Assembly (NCBI RefSeq): GCF_028681615.1
Contig: NZ_JAQUHV010000003.1
Location: 179,146-243,145, forward strand
Direction: 5' to 3'
Length of the DNA: 64,000 nucleotides
Origin: Sulfuricurvum sp.
Lineage (GTDB): Bacteria > Campylobacterota > Campylobacteria > Campylobacterales > Sulfurimonadaceae
In this document: positions 31,967 through 42,323 of the stretch, one piece after another
Numbering within the stretch: position 1 is the stretch's first letter
Layout of the letters: the number at the start of each line of letters is the position of its first letter
Translations under genes and position numbers: made by a program
Notes under the pieces: model-generated
Seen by the model: only the letters and a program-made list of their open reading frames with translations
What the model was told of the DNA's origin: nothing
The model's database searches: none

Positions 31967-33231
31967 AACGACTCGGCCTGTTCCAGGATATGAAGAGCAA
32001 CGGTAAGTTTATCGTTTTTAGGGAGGGTGATACTCTCAACAGAGGTGATGAAATTAATGACATTGGTATCTCCACCGAACGGGTTGCTTGCATCGATGAC
32101 ATTCAGACATACGGCATTGACCCCCTTGCGTTCGAGAAGATTACGGGCATTTTGGGTTGCGACGGAACGATCGGTTTCCGCTTTAAACGCTACGGTTTTG
32201 ATCCCTTCCTTGTTACTGGTTGCGAGAAGATCAATATTTTGTTTCATCGGTATCGTCCACGTATCACCGAGCATCTCTTTTTTAAGTTTCCCCGATTGAG
32301 GGTGGAGGGGAACATAATCGCTCACCGCAGCCGCCATAAAGAGATAGGGCTCTTTTTGGATCAGGGCAATCGGCTCGTCATGGATGAGGGAAGGTTTTGA
32401 AAGTTTCCCTTTTTTGGCGATGCGGATCGAGTCGGTCAGATATTCATGCATCTCCTCGGAGCTCTCGACGTCGATGGTATGGATTTCCTGCGGTAAATCG
32501 CCTTCAAAACGGGTCGCGATCAGGTTGACATCCGCACCGCGCAAAAAGAGGGCCGCTGCAAGAGCAGAAGCCATTTTTCCGCTGGAAAAGTTGCTGATAT
32601 AGCGGACGTCGTCAAGTCGCTCGATCGTGCCGCCTCCCGTCACGATGACACGTCTGTCCGACCAAAAATCATTTTTGAGCAGGGTACGGGCAGTGTGCCA
32701 AAAGATATCGAGAGGCTCCGCCATCGCACCGTCACCGACGACTTGGCATGCAAGTTCTTTGGTTTGGGTCGCAACGATCTCATAGTTTGCGATGGCAAGC
32801 ATTTTCATCGAAGCCTGGATCATCGGATTTTGGATCATGTTGGTATTGGCCGAAGGGGCGAGGAGTTTCAAACCTGAAAAGGCGAGGGCGCATTGGGTGA
32901 GGATCGTATCGGCGATCCCGTTGGCGAGTTTGGCAATCGTATTGGCGGAAGCGGGTGCAATCACGAGAATGTCGGCCCATTGCGCTATCTTGATATGGTT
33001 GAAATCATCCGCCCACGATTCGTTGGTATCATCGAGTACGCGGTTGCGGCTGAGTGCTTCGTAAGAAAGCGGCGCAACGAATTTTTTTGCGGCGGGGGAC
33101 ATGACGACCCGTACGTCGGCTCCGGCTTTGATGTAGAGACGGAGGAGCTCAAGCGACTTATAGGCCGCAATAGAGCCTGTAACACCGAGGAGGATTTTTT
33201 TCCCTGCGAGCAGGTTCTGAGGTATGGTCAT
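31963..33231 (-). CDS. coaBC: phosphopantothenoylcysteine decarboxylase/synthetase
   Basis: 422 residues, bifunctional as in most bacteria. CoaC part: GVTGSIAAYKSLELLRLY, the catalytic histidine in FNHIKIAQ, and an active-site loop ANTNMIQNPMI that departs from the usual PxMNxxMW. CoaB part: VIVTGGGTIERLDDVRYISN, ALAAALFLRGADV, NVINFITS. Two steps of coenzyme A synthesis in the cytoplasm. It overlaps glmU and uppS by 4 bases. Confidence 0.95.
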   Translation of the reverse strand: MTIPQNLLAGKKILLGVTGSIAAYKSLELLRLYIKAGADVRVVMSPAAKKFVAPLSYEALSRNRVLDDTNESWADDFNHIKIAQWADILVIAPASANTIAKLANGIADTILTQCALAFSGLKLLAPSANTNMIQNPMIQASMKMLAIANYEIVATQTKELACQVVGDGAMAEPLDIFWHTARTLLKNDFWSDRRVIVTGGGTIERLDDVRYISNFSSGKMASALAAALFLRGADVNLIATRFEGDLPQEIHTIDVESSEEMHEYLTDSIRIAKKGKLSKPSLIHDEPIALIQKEPYLFMAAAVSDYVPLHPQSGKLKKEMLGDTWTIPMKQNIDLLATSNKEGIKTVAFKAETDRSVATQNARNLLERKGVNAVCLNVIDASNPFGGDTNVINFITSVESITLPKNDKLTVALHILEQAESL

Positions 33232-34535
33232 TCGTTCCCTTTACCGAAGAAGCGCGAGAAAAATCCGGGAACTTTTTTGATCGAGATTCGGCTGAGGATG
33301 AGGAGATCGCTCTCGTATTTTCCAGACGTCACGGTAGTCCCTGCGGCGATCATCACATTATCGGCTATTTCTATCGGTGCGACGAGCTGCGTATCGCTTC
33401 CGACGAAGACATTTTTGCCGATGATCGTTTGGTATTTTTTAATCCCGTCATAGTTGCAGGTAATGGTTCCCGCTCCGATATTGGTTCCAGAGTCGATCGT
33501 GGCGTCACCGAGATAGCTCAGGTGTCCGGCTTTAACTCCGATAAGGGTTGATTTTTTTACTTCGACGAAGTTTCCGACATGAGTGTCTTCCAAGACACAC
33601 AGAGGGCGCAAGTGGGCGAGCGGTCCGACGTCGGAGTTTTTAACCGTACTCTCTTCGATAATGCTGTGAGCCTTGATATGGGAGTTGGCAATGAGGGTAT
33701 TTCCGCTGAGACGTACGCCGTTTTCGATGATGCATTCCCCTTCGAATCTAACCCCTTCTTCGATATAAATCGTATGGGGAAGCTGCATAATCACCCCAGT
33801 ATCCATCCATGAGCGGCGGATACGATCCATCATGATCATTTCGGCGTTGGCAAGGTCGTTCTTGGAGTTGACCCCTTTGAACTCCTCTTCCGTGACATAC
33901 AGCGGCGCAATGCTCAACGCGTCGGCGCGCGCCATTTCGATGACATCGGTGAGATAGTATTCCCCTTGGGCATTGGCATTGGAAAGACGCGGAATATAGG
34001 TTTGCAGGACATGATGTTTGAACGCGTAAACTCCTGCATTGACGGTATTGATCGCTTTTTCCGCGTCGCTGGCATCTTTCTCTTCGACGATCCGAAGAAC
34101 TTGGCCGTTTTCGATCACGACACGTCCGTAGCCGCTTGGGTCGTCGAGTGGGATAACGGACATGACGATGTCGGCAGGATTGGCGAGGAATTTTTCGATC
34201 GATGTGCGCTCGATAAGCGGCATATCGCCGTTAAGGACAAGAACATCGTCGTATTTTGGCACGACACCCTTCATCGCTCCACCGGTACCCGGGAAATTCT
34301 CAGCATCTTGAGTGATGAACGTCAACCCCTCAAAATACTTTTGCATGGCGCTGATTACCGCATCTTTTTGGTGAGCGACGACAACGATAACATCATCGGT
34401 GATTTCACGAGCCGCTTTGATACTGTAATAAAGCATCTCGCGACCGCATATCTCATGAAGTACTTTCGCTTTGGGCGATTTCATCCGGGACCCTTTTCCG
34501 GCGGCTAATATGACGATTGAGAGAGGGTTCAACAT
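33228..34535 (-). CDS. glmU: bifunctional UDP-GlcNAc pyrophosphorylase / GlcN-1-P acetyltransferase
   Basis: About 435 residues. The N-terminal pyrophosphorylase starts IVILAAGKGSRMKSPKAKVL, and the C-terminal hexapeptide-repeat acetyltransferase shows LGDATIDSGTNIGAGTITCN and the EVKKSTLIG segment. It makes UDP-GlcNAc for cell wall and LPS. The start at 34535 is supported by AGGAG and by the family N terminus; the longer frame from 34598 adds 21 unrelated residues. First gene of the six-gene chain. Confidence 0.96.
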   Translation of the reverse strand: MLNPLSIVILAAGKGSRMKSPKAKVLHEICGREMLYYSIKAAREITDDVIVVVAHQKDAVISAMQKYFEGLTFITQDAENFPGTGGAMKGVVPKYDDVLVLNGDMPLIERTSIEKFLANPADIVMSVIPLDDPSGYGRVVIENGQVLRIVEEKDASDAEKAINTVNAGVYAFKHHVLQTYIPRLSNANAQGEYYLTDVIEMARADALSIAPLYVTEEEFKGVNSKNDLANAEMIMMDRIRRSWMDTGVIMQLPHTIYIEEGVRFEGECIIENGVRLSGNTLIANSHIKAHSIIEESTVKNSDVGPLAHLRPLCVLEDTHVGNFVEVKKSTLIGVKAGHLSYLGDATIDSGTNIGAGTITCNYDGIKKYQTIIGKNVFVGSDTQLVAPIEIADNVMIAAGTTVTSGKYESDLLILSRISIKKVPGFFSRFFGKGNE

Positions 34536-34733
34536 AGGGTCTCCTGAGATTAATTGATGCAATTTTATCAGATTTTCGTTGATTCGTGAGATTATCAAGA
34601 TAAAATCATATTTTAATTACTACGGTTTAATAAAATTTTTCATGAGCAGATATATAATTTTTGAAGATTATATGAAATATTTCAAAAACATTAGCTACAA
34701 TGGAACAAAATCTATAATTCCGGGTCCTGATCT

Positions 34734-36146
34734 ATGGATAAAAATATTACGCGCATTACGGTTGGAAGGTTACTGCCTTTGGTACTGATCTTAATGCTGT
34801 GTATTATTTTGGTGATCGGCCTTAATTTCCGTTCGCTTGTCCTCTCGAGTATGCAAGAGAGGGCATTTTCCATCGCAGAGATTGCCAAAGCCGGATTAAC
34901 CGCTCATATGAAAAGCGGCTTGATGGCGAAACGAGCCTATTTTTTACACGAAATTGCCAGCGCCCCCCACGTCAAATCGATTACCATAATCCGATCCGAT
35001 GAAGTATGCGAACAGTTTGGAAAATGCATTGCCGGTGAGAAGATGGTGGATGATTCGTTAAGGGCTATTATGAATTCCAAAAAGCCTTATGTGACGATGT
35101 CCGACTGGAATCAAAAAGCTACGGTACGTGCCATCGTCCCTTATGTTGCCACTTCAAAAGGGAATTTAAATTGTCTGATGTGTCATCATGTAGCAGAAAA
35201 TACGGTTCTCGGGGCTATCGATATCGAATTGGATGTTACCGAATACCGTAACAAGGCATGGATGTATTTGCTCATTGTGTTTGGAGTGATCGGTTTTTTT
35301 ACCGTTGTAATAGCCTTCAATATGTCACATGTTATTGAACAATTTGTCCGTAAACCGCTCCTAACATTGATCCAATTGGCAAAAGCGGTCTTTTTTCAAA
35401 CCGATACCAAGGAACACGGTACGTTTGAAAGCAAAGAATTTAAAGAGGTGGCAAACCAATTCGTCCAATTCGGCAAAGAGCTAAAAGAGCGCGATCTCCG
35501 GATCGAACAAACGACATCCACGTTTCATTCGCTGAACAGTGAAATCGATACAACACTCAGAGAGACCCTTTTTGCGATGGGTGAAGCGGAGGAGACCCGT
35601 TCAAAAGAGACCCGCCAACATACATTGCGCGTGGTGGAATACAGCCGTTTGTTGGCTGGCCTTTGCGGGATGAATGATCATGAAATCGATTTGCTTGTCA
35701 CTGCGGCCCCTTTGCACGATATCGGGAAAATCGGCATTCCGGATTCTATTTTGCTGAAAGCGGGAGCGCTGGATGAGGAAGAACGTACGATTATGAAGAC
35801 ACATACGTTCTTAGGATATGATATCTTGAAACATTCGGAGCGTGAGGTACTGCAGGCGGCTGCAATCATTGCGCTTGAACATCATGAACGGTGGGATGGA
35901 CTCGGTTATCCGAAAGGGCTAAAAGGGGAAAATATCCATATTTTCGGGCGCATTGTCTCGATGGCGGATGTTTTTGATGCTCTGAGCACCAAACGGGTCT
36001 ACAAAGAAGCCTGGCCGCTGGATCAAGTCAGAGCATATTTTAAAGAGGAGAGAGGTAAATCCTTTGATCCGCATTTATGTGATTTGCTGAATGAAAACTT
36101 TAACCGCTTCGAAGCACTCCATACGCAATATTATAAAAATATGTAA
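34734..36146 (+). CDS. membrane heme-c sensor with HD-GYP cyclic di-GMP phosphodiesterase
   Basis: 470 residues. Two membrane helices (10-32 and 176-197) enclose a periplasmic domain with a heme c site CLMCH (147-151) and two further cysteines (92 and 98). A HAMP-like region and coiled coil lead to an HD-GYP domain with H328-D329 in LHDIGKIGIPD and HHERWDGLGYP (383-393). HD-GYP enzymes break down cyclic di-GMP. The periplasmic heme suggests control by redox state, oxygen or NO. A standalone gene between glmU and fliP. Confidence 0.9.
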   Translation: MDKNITRITVGRLLPLVLILMLCIILVIGLNFRSLVLSSMQERAFSIAEIAKAGLTAHMKSGLMAKRAYFLHEIASAPHVKSITIIRSDEVCEQFGKCIAGEKMVDDSLRAIMNSKKPYVTMSDWNQKATVRAIVPYVATSKGNLNCLMCHHVAENTVLGAIDIELDVTEYRNKAWMYLLIVFGVIGFFTVVIAFNMSHVIEQFVRKPLLTLIQLAKAVFFQTDTKEHGTFESKEFKEVANQFVQFGKELKERDLRIEQTTSTFHSLNSEIDTTLRETLFAMGEAEETRSKETRQHTLRVVEYSRLLAGLCGMNDHEIDLLVTAAPLHDIGKIGIPDSILLKAGALDEEERTIMKTHTFLGYDILKHSEREVLQAAAIIALEHHERWDGLGYPKGLKGENIHIFGRIVSMADVFDALSTKRVYKEAWPLDQVRAYFKEERGKSFDPHLCDLLNENFNRFEALHTQYYKNM

Positions 36147-36260
36147 AATGCTCAACGGGAGTTTTCTTCGGATAAAGCAGAGGCCGTTTAATCAAAATAC
36201 ACCCTTAGATTGTGGTATTATCGCCTCTTTAAAACTATTTATGTACGTACGGAGTTTGAT

Positions 36261-36995
36261 TTGGGTCGTTTAGTCTTTTTACTCTTGATGATCCCTTTTG
36301 CCCTTTGGGGCGCCGATCCGCAGGTTCCTGCGATGAATTTCAATATTGCCGCCCCCGAATCTCCGCAGCAGGTTGTAAGCTCTCTAAACGTTTTATTGGT
36401 ACTGACGGTACTTTTTTTAGCGCCGAGTCTGGTTTTGGTCATGACGACGTTTACCCGTTTTGTTATCGTATTCGGTTTTTTACGTCAGGCATTGGGAACT
36501 CAACAGGTACCGCCGACGCAGCTGCTCGTCATGTTGGCCCTTATTTTGACCGTGTTCGTGATGGAACCGGTGGCGACCAAAGCGTATGATGAGGGGATAA
36601 AGCCCTACAGTGAAAACAAAATCAGTTACGATGAAGCATTTGAGAAGACGACTGACCCGTTTAAAAATTTTATGGTACGAAATACCCGTGAAAAAGATTT
36701 GGCTCTCTTTCTGCGGATTCGTCATATGCAAAATCCCCATTCGATTAAAGAAGTTCCACTCACTATCGTCATCCCGGCATTCGTCATCAGTGAACTCAAA
36801 ACTGCCTTTGAAATCGGGTTTTTGCTCTTTTTGCCGTTCCTTGTCATCGATATGGTCGTTGCTTCGATTCTGATGTCGATGGGGATGATGATGCTCCCTC
36901 CGGTTATGATCTCGATGCCGTTTAAGATACTGGTGTTTGTTATGGTAGACGGATGGAATCTGCTGATCGGAAATCTGATCGCAAGTGTTAAATAG
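36261..36995 (+). CDS. fliP: flagellar type III export apparatus protein FliP
   Basis: 244 residues. A cleaved signal (LGRLVFLLLMIPFALWGADP, read from TTG) is typical of FliP, followed by membrane helices with the conserved TTFTRFVIVFGFLRQALGTQ, MVRNTREKDLALFLRI, and the C-terminal IDMVVASILMSMGMMMLPP. The start is the TTG at 36261, with GGAG six bases upstream; the frame is open further but a shorter start gives a clean signal. FliP forms the export gate with FliQ and FliR. trmA follows 8 bases later. Confidence 0.96.
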   Translation: MGRLVFLLLMIPFALWGADPQVPAMNFNIAAPESPQQVVSSLNVLLVLTVLFLAPSLVLVMTTFTRFVIVFGFLRQALGTQQVPPTQLLVMLALILTVFVMEPVATKAYDEGIKPYSENKISYDEAFEKTTDPFKNFMVRNTREKDLALFLRIRHMQNPHSIKEVPLTIVIPAFVISELKTAFEIGFLLFLPFLVIDMVVASILMSMGMMMLPPVMISMPFKILVFVMVDGWNLLIGNLIASVK

Positions 36996-37003
36996 GGGCT
37001 CTT

Positions 37004-38113
37004 TTGCAGTGTAATTATTTCGGAATATGCGGCAGTTGCCGCGACTATGAAAACGGATATGAAGGGCAGTTAGAACACAAACTGAGTCTGGTACGCGAGA
37101 TGTTTGCCCCTTTCTACCAAGGTGAGATCGCAATCGCCCGTTCTTCTGAAGAGTATTACCGCTCGCGTGCCGAGTTTAAGATCTATCATAATGACGGGGT
37201 CATCTCATATGCCATGAGCCGTCTCGATCGTCAGGGTGCTGTGATGATCGACAAATGTTCGATTGTTTCGCCCGTTATTGCTTCGGTGATGGAACGGCTG
37301 TTGATCGAAGTGAGTGATTTGGAACTGGGATATAAACTTTTCGGGGTTGATTTTCTCTCTGCATCGAACGGCGAAGTGTGTGTCAGCATGCTCTATCACA
37401 GAGCTCTGGATGAGGAATGGAAAACGAAAGCACTCGTGTTGCAGGAGCGTTTAGGGGTCAATATCATCGGACGAAGCCGCAAACAAAAAGAGGTGTTGAG
37501 CCGCGATTACATCACCGAAACGTTGACGATTTCAGGGGAAGCGTATCGGTATGTCCATATCGAAAACAGTTTTACCCAGCCCAATGCGTCAGTCAACGAA
37601 CAAATGATCGAGTGGTCGCTTGCCCAACTCGAAGGTATCGGTGGTGATCTGCTCGAGCTTTATTGCGGTGCGGGCAATTTTACGATTCCGTTCGCGAAAA
37701 AATTCGATCGGGTATTGGCAACAGAAATTTCCAAAGCGTCGATCAGCGCCGCGAAACAAAACATGGAACTCAACGGCGTTGAAAATATCGACTTTGTCCG
37801 CCTCAGCGCGGAAGAGTTCACCCAGGCACTGGACGGTGTACGTGAATTTCGACGCTTGGAAGGGCTGAAGGTCGGGGATTATCGGCTGAAAACGCTGTTC
37901 GTCGATCCTCCGCGTGCAGGATTGGGGGAAGAGCCGTGTGCCTTTGCCTCACGGTTCGATCATCTGCTTTATATCTCGTGTAACCCCGAAACCTTGTTAC
38001 GGGATTTGGAACTGCTCAGTAAAACGCATAGCGTGACTGCAATGGCGGCGTTCGATCAGTTTCCCTACACCCATCATTTAGAGATGGGTGTCAAACTGAC
38101 CAAACGAGGCTAA
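37004..38113 (+). CDS. trmA: tRNA (uracil-5-)-methyltransferase TrmA
   Basis: 369 residues, close to E. coli TrmA. Motifs: FGICGSCRDY at the N terminus, SFTQPNASVNEQM, the SAM site LLELYCGAGNFTIPF, FVDPPRAGLG, and the catalytic ISCNPETLLRDL with the nucleophile cysteine. It methylates U54 of the T arm. It starts with TTG after AGGGG, 8 bases behind fliP, so likely co-transcribed. Confidence 0.94.
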   Translation: MQCNYFGICGSCRDYENGYEGQLEHKLSLVREMFAPFYQGEIAIARSSEEYYRSRAEFKIYHNDGVISYAMSRLDRQGAVMIDKCSIVSPVIASVMERLLIEVSDLELGYKLFGVDFLSASNGEVCVSMLYHRALDEEWKTKALVLQERLGVNIIGRSRKQKEVLSRDYITETLTISGEAYRYVHIENSFTQPNASVNEQMIEWSLAQLEGIGGDLLELYCGAGNFTIPFAKKFDRVLATEISKASISAAKQNMELNGVENIDFVRLSAEEFTQALDGVREFRRLEGLKVGDYRLKTLFVDPPRAGLGEEPCAFASRFDHLLYISCNPETLLRDLELLSKTHSVTAMAAFDQFPYTHHLEMGVKLTKRG

Positions 38114-38114
38114 A

Positions 38115-38627
38115 TCAATAGCCTCCGTACGGAAGTTTTGCCTCTTTCCATCCGAACATAAATCCGTTTTCCAAATTGTAGGCTTTGATCCCCTCTTTGG
38201 CGAGGATATTAGCCGCGGCAGTTGATCGCGGTCCGCTTCGGCAGACGAGAATGACGGCATTGACATTACGCAGTTTCATCGCCTTCATGACATCGGCAAT
38301 AAAGTTCTTGTTAAAGACCTCTTTGGCATCGTAAAGCTTTTGGACGTCTTTGTGCTCTTTCGCTTTATCGGTTTTCAGTTCAAATTCTGAGCTTTTGACC
38401 CGTTCTTCGATCGATTTTGGTTCATAAGTCCATTCATACGCCGGGATATTGATAAACCCTTCGCCGTGTCCGGTGTAGATGTATTCGAGTGTCGTTCGGA
38501 CATCGACGATGATCGCTTCACCTTTTTTTTGCATTTCTTGAGCTTCGGTAGCGCTGACATCACCTTCATAGATATCTTCAGCGTTGAGTGCGATACATGC
38601 CAAAAGGACAAGCAGCAGTTTTTTCAT
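38115..38627 (-). CDS. periplasmic rhodanese-like protein
   Basis: 170 residues. Signal peptide (residues 1-16, MKKLLLVLLACIALNA), then a rhodanese domain with an intact catalytic loop CRSGPRST (VILVCRSGPRS) and a standard GEAIIVDVRTTLEY N-terminal half. The loop YTGHGEGFINIPAYEW marks the first rhodanese motif. It probably handles sulfane sulfur in the periplasm, in keeping with a sulfur-oxidising lifestyle. AGGAA precedes the start. Confidence 0.85.
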   Translation of the reverse strand: MKKLLLVLLACIALNAEDIYEGDVSATEAQEMQKKGEAIIVDVRTTLEYIYTGHGEGFINIPAYEWTYEPKSIEERVKSSEFELKTDKAKEHKDVQKLYDAKEVFNKNFIADVMKAMKLRNVNAVILVCRSGPRSTAAANILAKEGIKAYNLENGFMFGWKEAKLPYGGY

Positions 38628-38728
38628 GGTGTATTTCCTCGGTTAAATAATAAACGGGATTGTATCTTAGGATTATTATATACAGATGAAAAAAAATGTT
38701 ATACTATAAAGAAAAGCGATAGAGAAAG

Positions 38729-40627
38729 ATGGTAGAAACTGTTCAGATTGTTTATGTAACCGATTGGATGATAGGCAATCATACGTTATCAGGTCAAGAT
38801 CCTTTTGCCGAAGTGCTGCACGGTTTTGATGCCCATGTAACAATACAAAGTCATTTACCGGAGTTTTTTGACGGGATTGATCTTTTAATTCTCCATCCGA
38901 TGCGGATGAATCCGGAAATTTTTGAAACTATCAGCCAGAGCAAAGAGCAAAACCCTTCCATTAAAACCGTTGTAATCTCGAGTGCCCACGGCAGTGATCT
39001 ATTTTTGAAAGCTATCGATGTCGGAGTCGATAAATATCTCCTCAAACCGCTTTTACCCAGTGCGGTTCAAAAAGTTGTAGAGCGTCTGATACGGCAGTCT
39101 CTTGAAACAAAACAAGCTCAAAAAGCGTTCAAACAGATTAATCTGATGTTCGGAGCTATCTCAAAAACTTCTCTTTTAGTACGAATCGATGAAAAAGGGG
39201 TAATAATCGAGGTTAATGATCTTCTGTGCCGGTTGTTGGGATATCAAAGCGATTTCATGATCGGCAGCCATTGGATGCGGTTCGTTGAACGCAGATTTTG
39301 GATTTTTTTTAGAACATTGGTACGGGCCCGTATACAAGCCGGTGAAATTTATCGCGGGATCGTTGAGATTATAGATTCCAAAAAACAAATGGTCACCGTT
39401 GATTCTACAATTTATACGGTGCTTGATAGCCGAAATAACATCGAACAAGTCATTTTTATAGGGCATGATGTCAGTGAGATGAAAAGGGCGATTTTAGACA
39501 GTATGAAACAGCTGATCGATTATGATACCTCTTTAGCTGTGATATTTGACCATCGATACGAAGCGATAATGGTAAATCGAAAATTTTTAGAGCTTAAAGG
39601 GTATGAGAGTTTTGAAACGTTGCTGGCAAGTCGTGATTTATGCTCATGGATGTTGGAAACGAATGAAGGATTACAGCCTATAGTATTTGAAAAATGCTCC
39701 CTCAAAGATGGGCTTGAAGTTATTGTCAAAGAGATGAAAAAAGGGCATATAAAAGGGCGTATTATCTCTATAGATCCCAATAAAACCAAAAGGTACTATA
39801 CGGTTCATATGAGTTCAATGATGAATCCGTTGATAAAAAATGAACACTATCACATTCTCTATTTTATTGATGTGAGCGATACCGAACGGCTCAAAGAAGA
39901 GAAAATCAGTGATGCCAAACTCATGAGTGTAGGACGTTTGGCCGCAGCGATAACTCATGAGATCAATACACCGCTAACGTATATTAAAGGCAATTTGGAA
40001 TTGCTAAAATGGGAATGCGAAGAGAAAATGGAAGATGCGCTGGAGTTTTTTAAACCGATCAATGAAGGGATAGAGCGGATCGAGTCGATTGTCGGATCGA
40101 TGTTTGAGTTTGCCGGAACCGGAAAAGAAGAGATGAAGCCGTGTAATGTCCATATGACATTGGTGTATGCGCTACGAATAGTACTGAACCGTTCGAAACA
40201 TATCGTTCCTATTACCCTCAACGGTGAATTGTTTGGACATAAAACAAAGTATAATACAGACAGTTGTTTGACGATGGGAATATCTACCCGGCTCGAACAG
40301 GTCTGGATCATCATTTTGAATAATGCACTTGATGAGTTTGAAAAAGGGGCATTACCTTATTATGAGCGTCAGCTTGAAGTACTCTTGACGTGCGGATCGG
40401 ATGAAATCACAATTAGGATAGCCGACAATGCGGGGGGAATTCCCGAAGACAAGATAGAGGGAATATTTGATTTTGCCGTCGGCGGAGAAAAAAAGAAAAG
40501 TATGGGGATCGGGCTCAATATCGCCAAGACAATCATTGATAAACATGGTGGAAGCATCCATGTGAGCAATGATGATCAGGGTGCCGTGTTTGAAATTGTA
40601 TTAAAAGTTTATAAGGAGAATAACTAA
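38729..40627 (+). CDS. soluble hybrid histidine kinase with degenerate receiver and PAS domains
   Basis: 632 residues, no membrane helices. Residues 1 to about 125 resemble a receiver (VDKYLLKPLLPSAVQK end), but the phosphate-accepting position reads LLILHPMRM, with His instead of Asp. Two PAS-like regions follow (around 150-260 and 270-390). Then HisKA with AAAITHEINTPLTYIK, the N box IILNNALDEF and ATP motifs DNAGGIP and SMGIGLNIAK. First gene of a three-gene operon with a chemoreceptor and a CheY-like protein. Confidence 0.88.
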   Translation: MVETVQIVYVTDWMIGNHTLSGQDPFAEVLHGFDAHVTIQSHLPEFFDGIDLLILHPMRMNPEIFETISQSKEQNPSIKTVVISSAHGSDLFLKAIDVGVDKYLLKPLLPSAVQKVVERLIRQSLETKQAQKAFKQINLMFGAISKTSLLVRIDEKGVIIEVNDLLCRLLGYQSDFMIGSHWMRFVERRFWIFFRTLVRARIQAGEIYRGIVEIIDSKKQMVTVDSTIYTVLDSRNNIEQVIFIGHDVSEMKRAILDSMKQLIDYDTSLAVIFDHRYEAIMVNRKFLELKGYESFETLLASRDLCSWMLETNEGLQPIVFEKCSLKDGLEVIVKEMKKGHIKGRIISIDPNKTKRYYTVHMSSMMNPLIKNEHYHILYFIDVSDTERLKEEKISDAKLMSVGRLAAAITHEINTPLTYIKGNLELLKWECEEKMEDALEFFKPINEGIERIESIVGSMFEFAGTGKEEMKPCNVHMTLVYALRIVLNRSKHIVPITLNGELFGHKTKYNTDSCLTMGISTRLEQVWIIILNNALDEFEKGALPYYERQLEVLLTCGSDEITIRIADNAGGIPEDKIEGIFDFAVGGEKKKSMGIGLNIAKTIIDKHGGSIHVSNDDQGAVFEIVLKVYKENN

Positions 40628-41950
40628 ATGTTTTTTGGTGGAGAAGCGAGAAAATATAAAGAGGAAGCCGATTTACTGCGGGTTGAGAGAGATATTCTAG
40701 CCGCTGAACTGGCTCTTTACAAAGAGATAGCGGCGATCAGCGACAAAGAGGCCGTCATTGTTTTAAATGAGAATGATGAGGCCATTTTTTTTAATACGAA
40801 AGCAGAAGCTATCTCCGATAAAGAACAGGTTGTACGAGAATTGCGAAAAGGATCGGATGAAATCGTAGTCGGTGAATGTGAAGCTTCGGTTTTCCGTAAA
40901 AATATGAGTAACGGAGCAAGAGGATTTGTTCTGACAAAAGCATCCGTTGTCGGAAGCGAAGACGGCGGATTGCTGCAAATGCACCAAAAGAGTATCAAAG
41001 CGTCGTTAAGTGCCACCCAAAAAGTTTTTATCGATATTTTAGAAAAACTCAAAGAGATGGTTCAACAATCTCGAGAAACGTCAGAAGGTTCCGATGAAGG
41101 GCTGAAAATTGCCAACCATGTCGATGAAGATATGAACAAACTGGCGGAATTGATGGAGGGAACCATCGCAACGACATCAAATCTCGTGTCTCGTTCCCAT
41201 GAGGTTTCGAATGTCGTCGCATTGATCAAAGATATCGCCGATCAAACGAACCTGCTGGCGTTAAATGCGGCAATTGAAGCGGCACGTGCGGGTGAGCACG
41301 GAAGAGGATTCGCCGTAGTTGCGGATGAGGTTCGTAAACTTGCGGAGAGAACCCAAAAAGCGACGAAAGAGATCGAAATCGTTATCCAATCGATGCAGCA
41401 GGATACCAATGAGATTGAAACCGCTACGGAAGAGCTCTCAGGGATCATTTCCAGTACGAAAGATGAAGTCTCTCAAATGTCTGATCGTATGGCAATATTC
41501 CAGCGTAATGCATCCCGTAGCGTGTATGAAATTATGGATATCAGCAACTATATTTTCAGTAATTTGGCCAAAATTGACCATGTTATCTATAAAAACAATG
41601 TCTATGCCTTCTTATTCGGGCAAGAAAGTGACTTTAAACCGGTAGATCATCATAGCTGTCGTTTAGGCAAATGGTATGATGGAGGAATTGGGAAAGAACA
41701 ATTCGGTATGTTAAAATCCTATCCACGACTTGAAGCTCCGCATGCGACCGTTCATACGCAAGCTAACCGACTTATCGCAGATTGCGGTGACGGTAAAAAA
41801 TTGTGTTCACGCACTCAAATCGAACAGCGTATTAAAACGATTGAAGAGGCGAGTCAGGAAGTCTTTGCTGCGTTAGATATGCTTGTTTCTGAAAAAACTG
41901 AAGATTTGATGGGTAAAGCGATAAATCAATTATTTGGAGCATTAAAATGA
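40628..41950 (+). CDS. soluble methyl-accepting chemotaxis protein with CZB domain
   Basis: 440 residues, no membrane helix. A short N-terminal coiled coil and a degenerate PAS-like part lead to the signalling domain with the hairpin tip [20 protein letters not shown]. The C-terminal end is a CZB zinc-binding domain: [20 protein letters not shown] and the helix with the last ligands. CZB chemoreceptors sense zinc and oxidants such as hypochlorite. It begins one base after the kinase stop (AAGGAG upstream) and overlaps the regulator gene by 4 bases. Confidence 0.93.
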   Translation: MFFGGEARKYKEEADLLRVERDILAAELALYKEIAAISDKEAVIVLNENDEAIFFNTKAEAISDKEQVVRELRKGSDEIVVGECEASVFRKNMSNGARGFVLTKASVVGSEDGGLLQMHQKSIKASLSATQKVFIDILEKLKEMVQQSRETSEGSDEGLKIANHVDEDMNKLAELMEGTIATTSNLVSRSHEVSNVVALIKDIADQTNLLALNAAIEAARAGEHGRGFAVVADEVRKLAERTQKATKEIEIVIQSMQQDTNEIETATEELSGIISSTKDEVSQMSDRMAIFQRNASRSVYEIMDISNYIFSNLAKIDHVIYKNNVYAFLFGQESDFKPVDHHSCRLGKWYDGGIGKEQFGMLKSYPRLEAPHATVHTQANRLIADCGDGKKLCSRTQIEQRIKTIEEASQEVFAALDMLVSEKTEDLMGKAINQLFGALK

Positions 41951-42318
41951 TACATTTAATGGTTGTAGACGATGAAGTTTCTATCGGTTCAATGTTGGAA
42001 AAAGCGCTTGGACGTTCGGGTGACATCAAAGTTACCTATATTGATAACCCGATAACGGCGCTAAGCCGTTTTCGATCAGGTGAATACGACGGTGTGTTAC
42101 TGGATATTATGATGCCTCAGAAAGACGGATTAAGCGTTTTGGAAGAGATGAAAGCAAAAGATCCCGAATGCGTCGTTATCATGATGACGGCGTATTCTAC
42201 GCTGGATAAAGTACTGCAAAGCCATAAGATCGGAGCAGATCATTATCTCTTAAAGCCGTTTGATTCCCTGGCGAATGTCGAGAAAAAAGTGCGTGAATTG
42301 ATACATCCTAGACGTTAA
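41947..42318 (+). CDS. CheY-like response regulator
   Basis: 123 residues, receiver domain only. Acidic pair DDE near residue 8, phosphoacceptor aspartate in [13 protein letters not shown], the Thr in MMTAYST and Lys in LLKPFDS are all present. It overlaps the chemoreceptor by 4 bases and very likely takes phosphate from the kinase of the same operon. No output domain, so it may act on the flagellar motor or on a protein partner. Confidence 0.92.
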   Translation: MIHLMVVDDEVSIGSMLEKALGRSGDIKVTYIDNPITALSRFRSGEYDGVLLDIMMPQKDGLSVLEEMKAKDPECVVIMMTAYSTLDKVLQSHKIGADHYLLKPFDSLANVEKKVRELIHPRR

Positions 42319-42323
42319 TCTTT

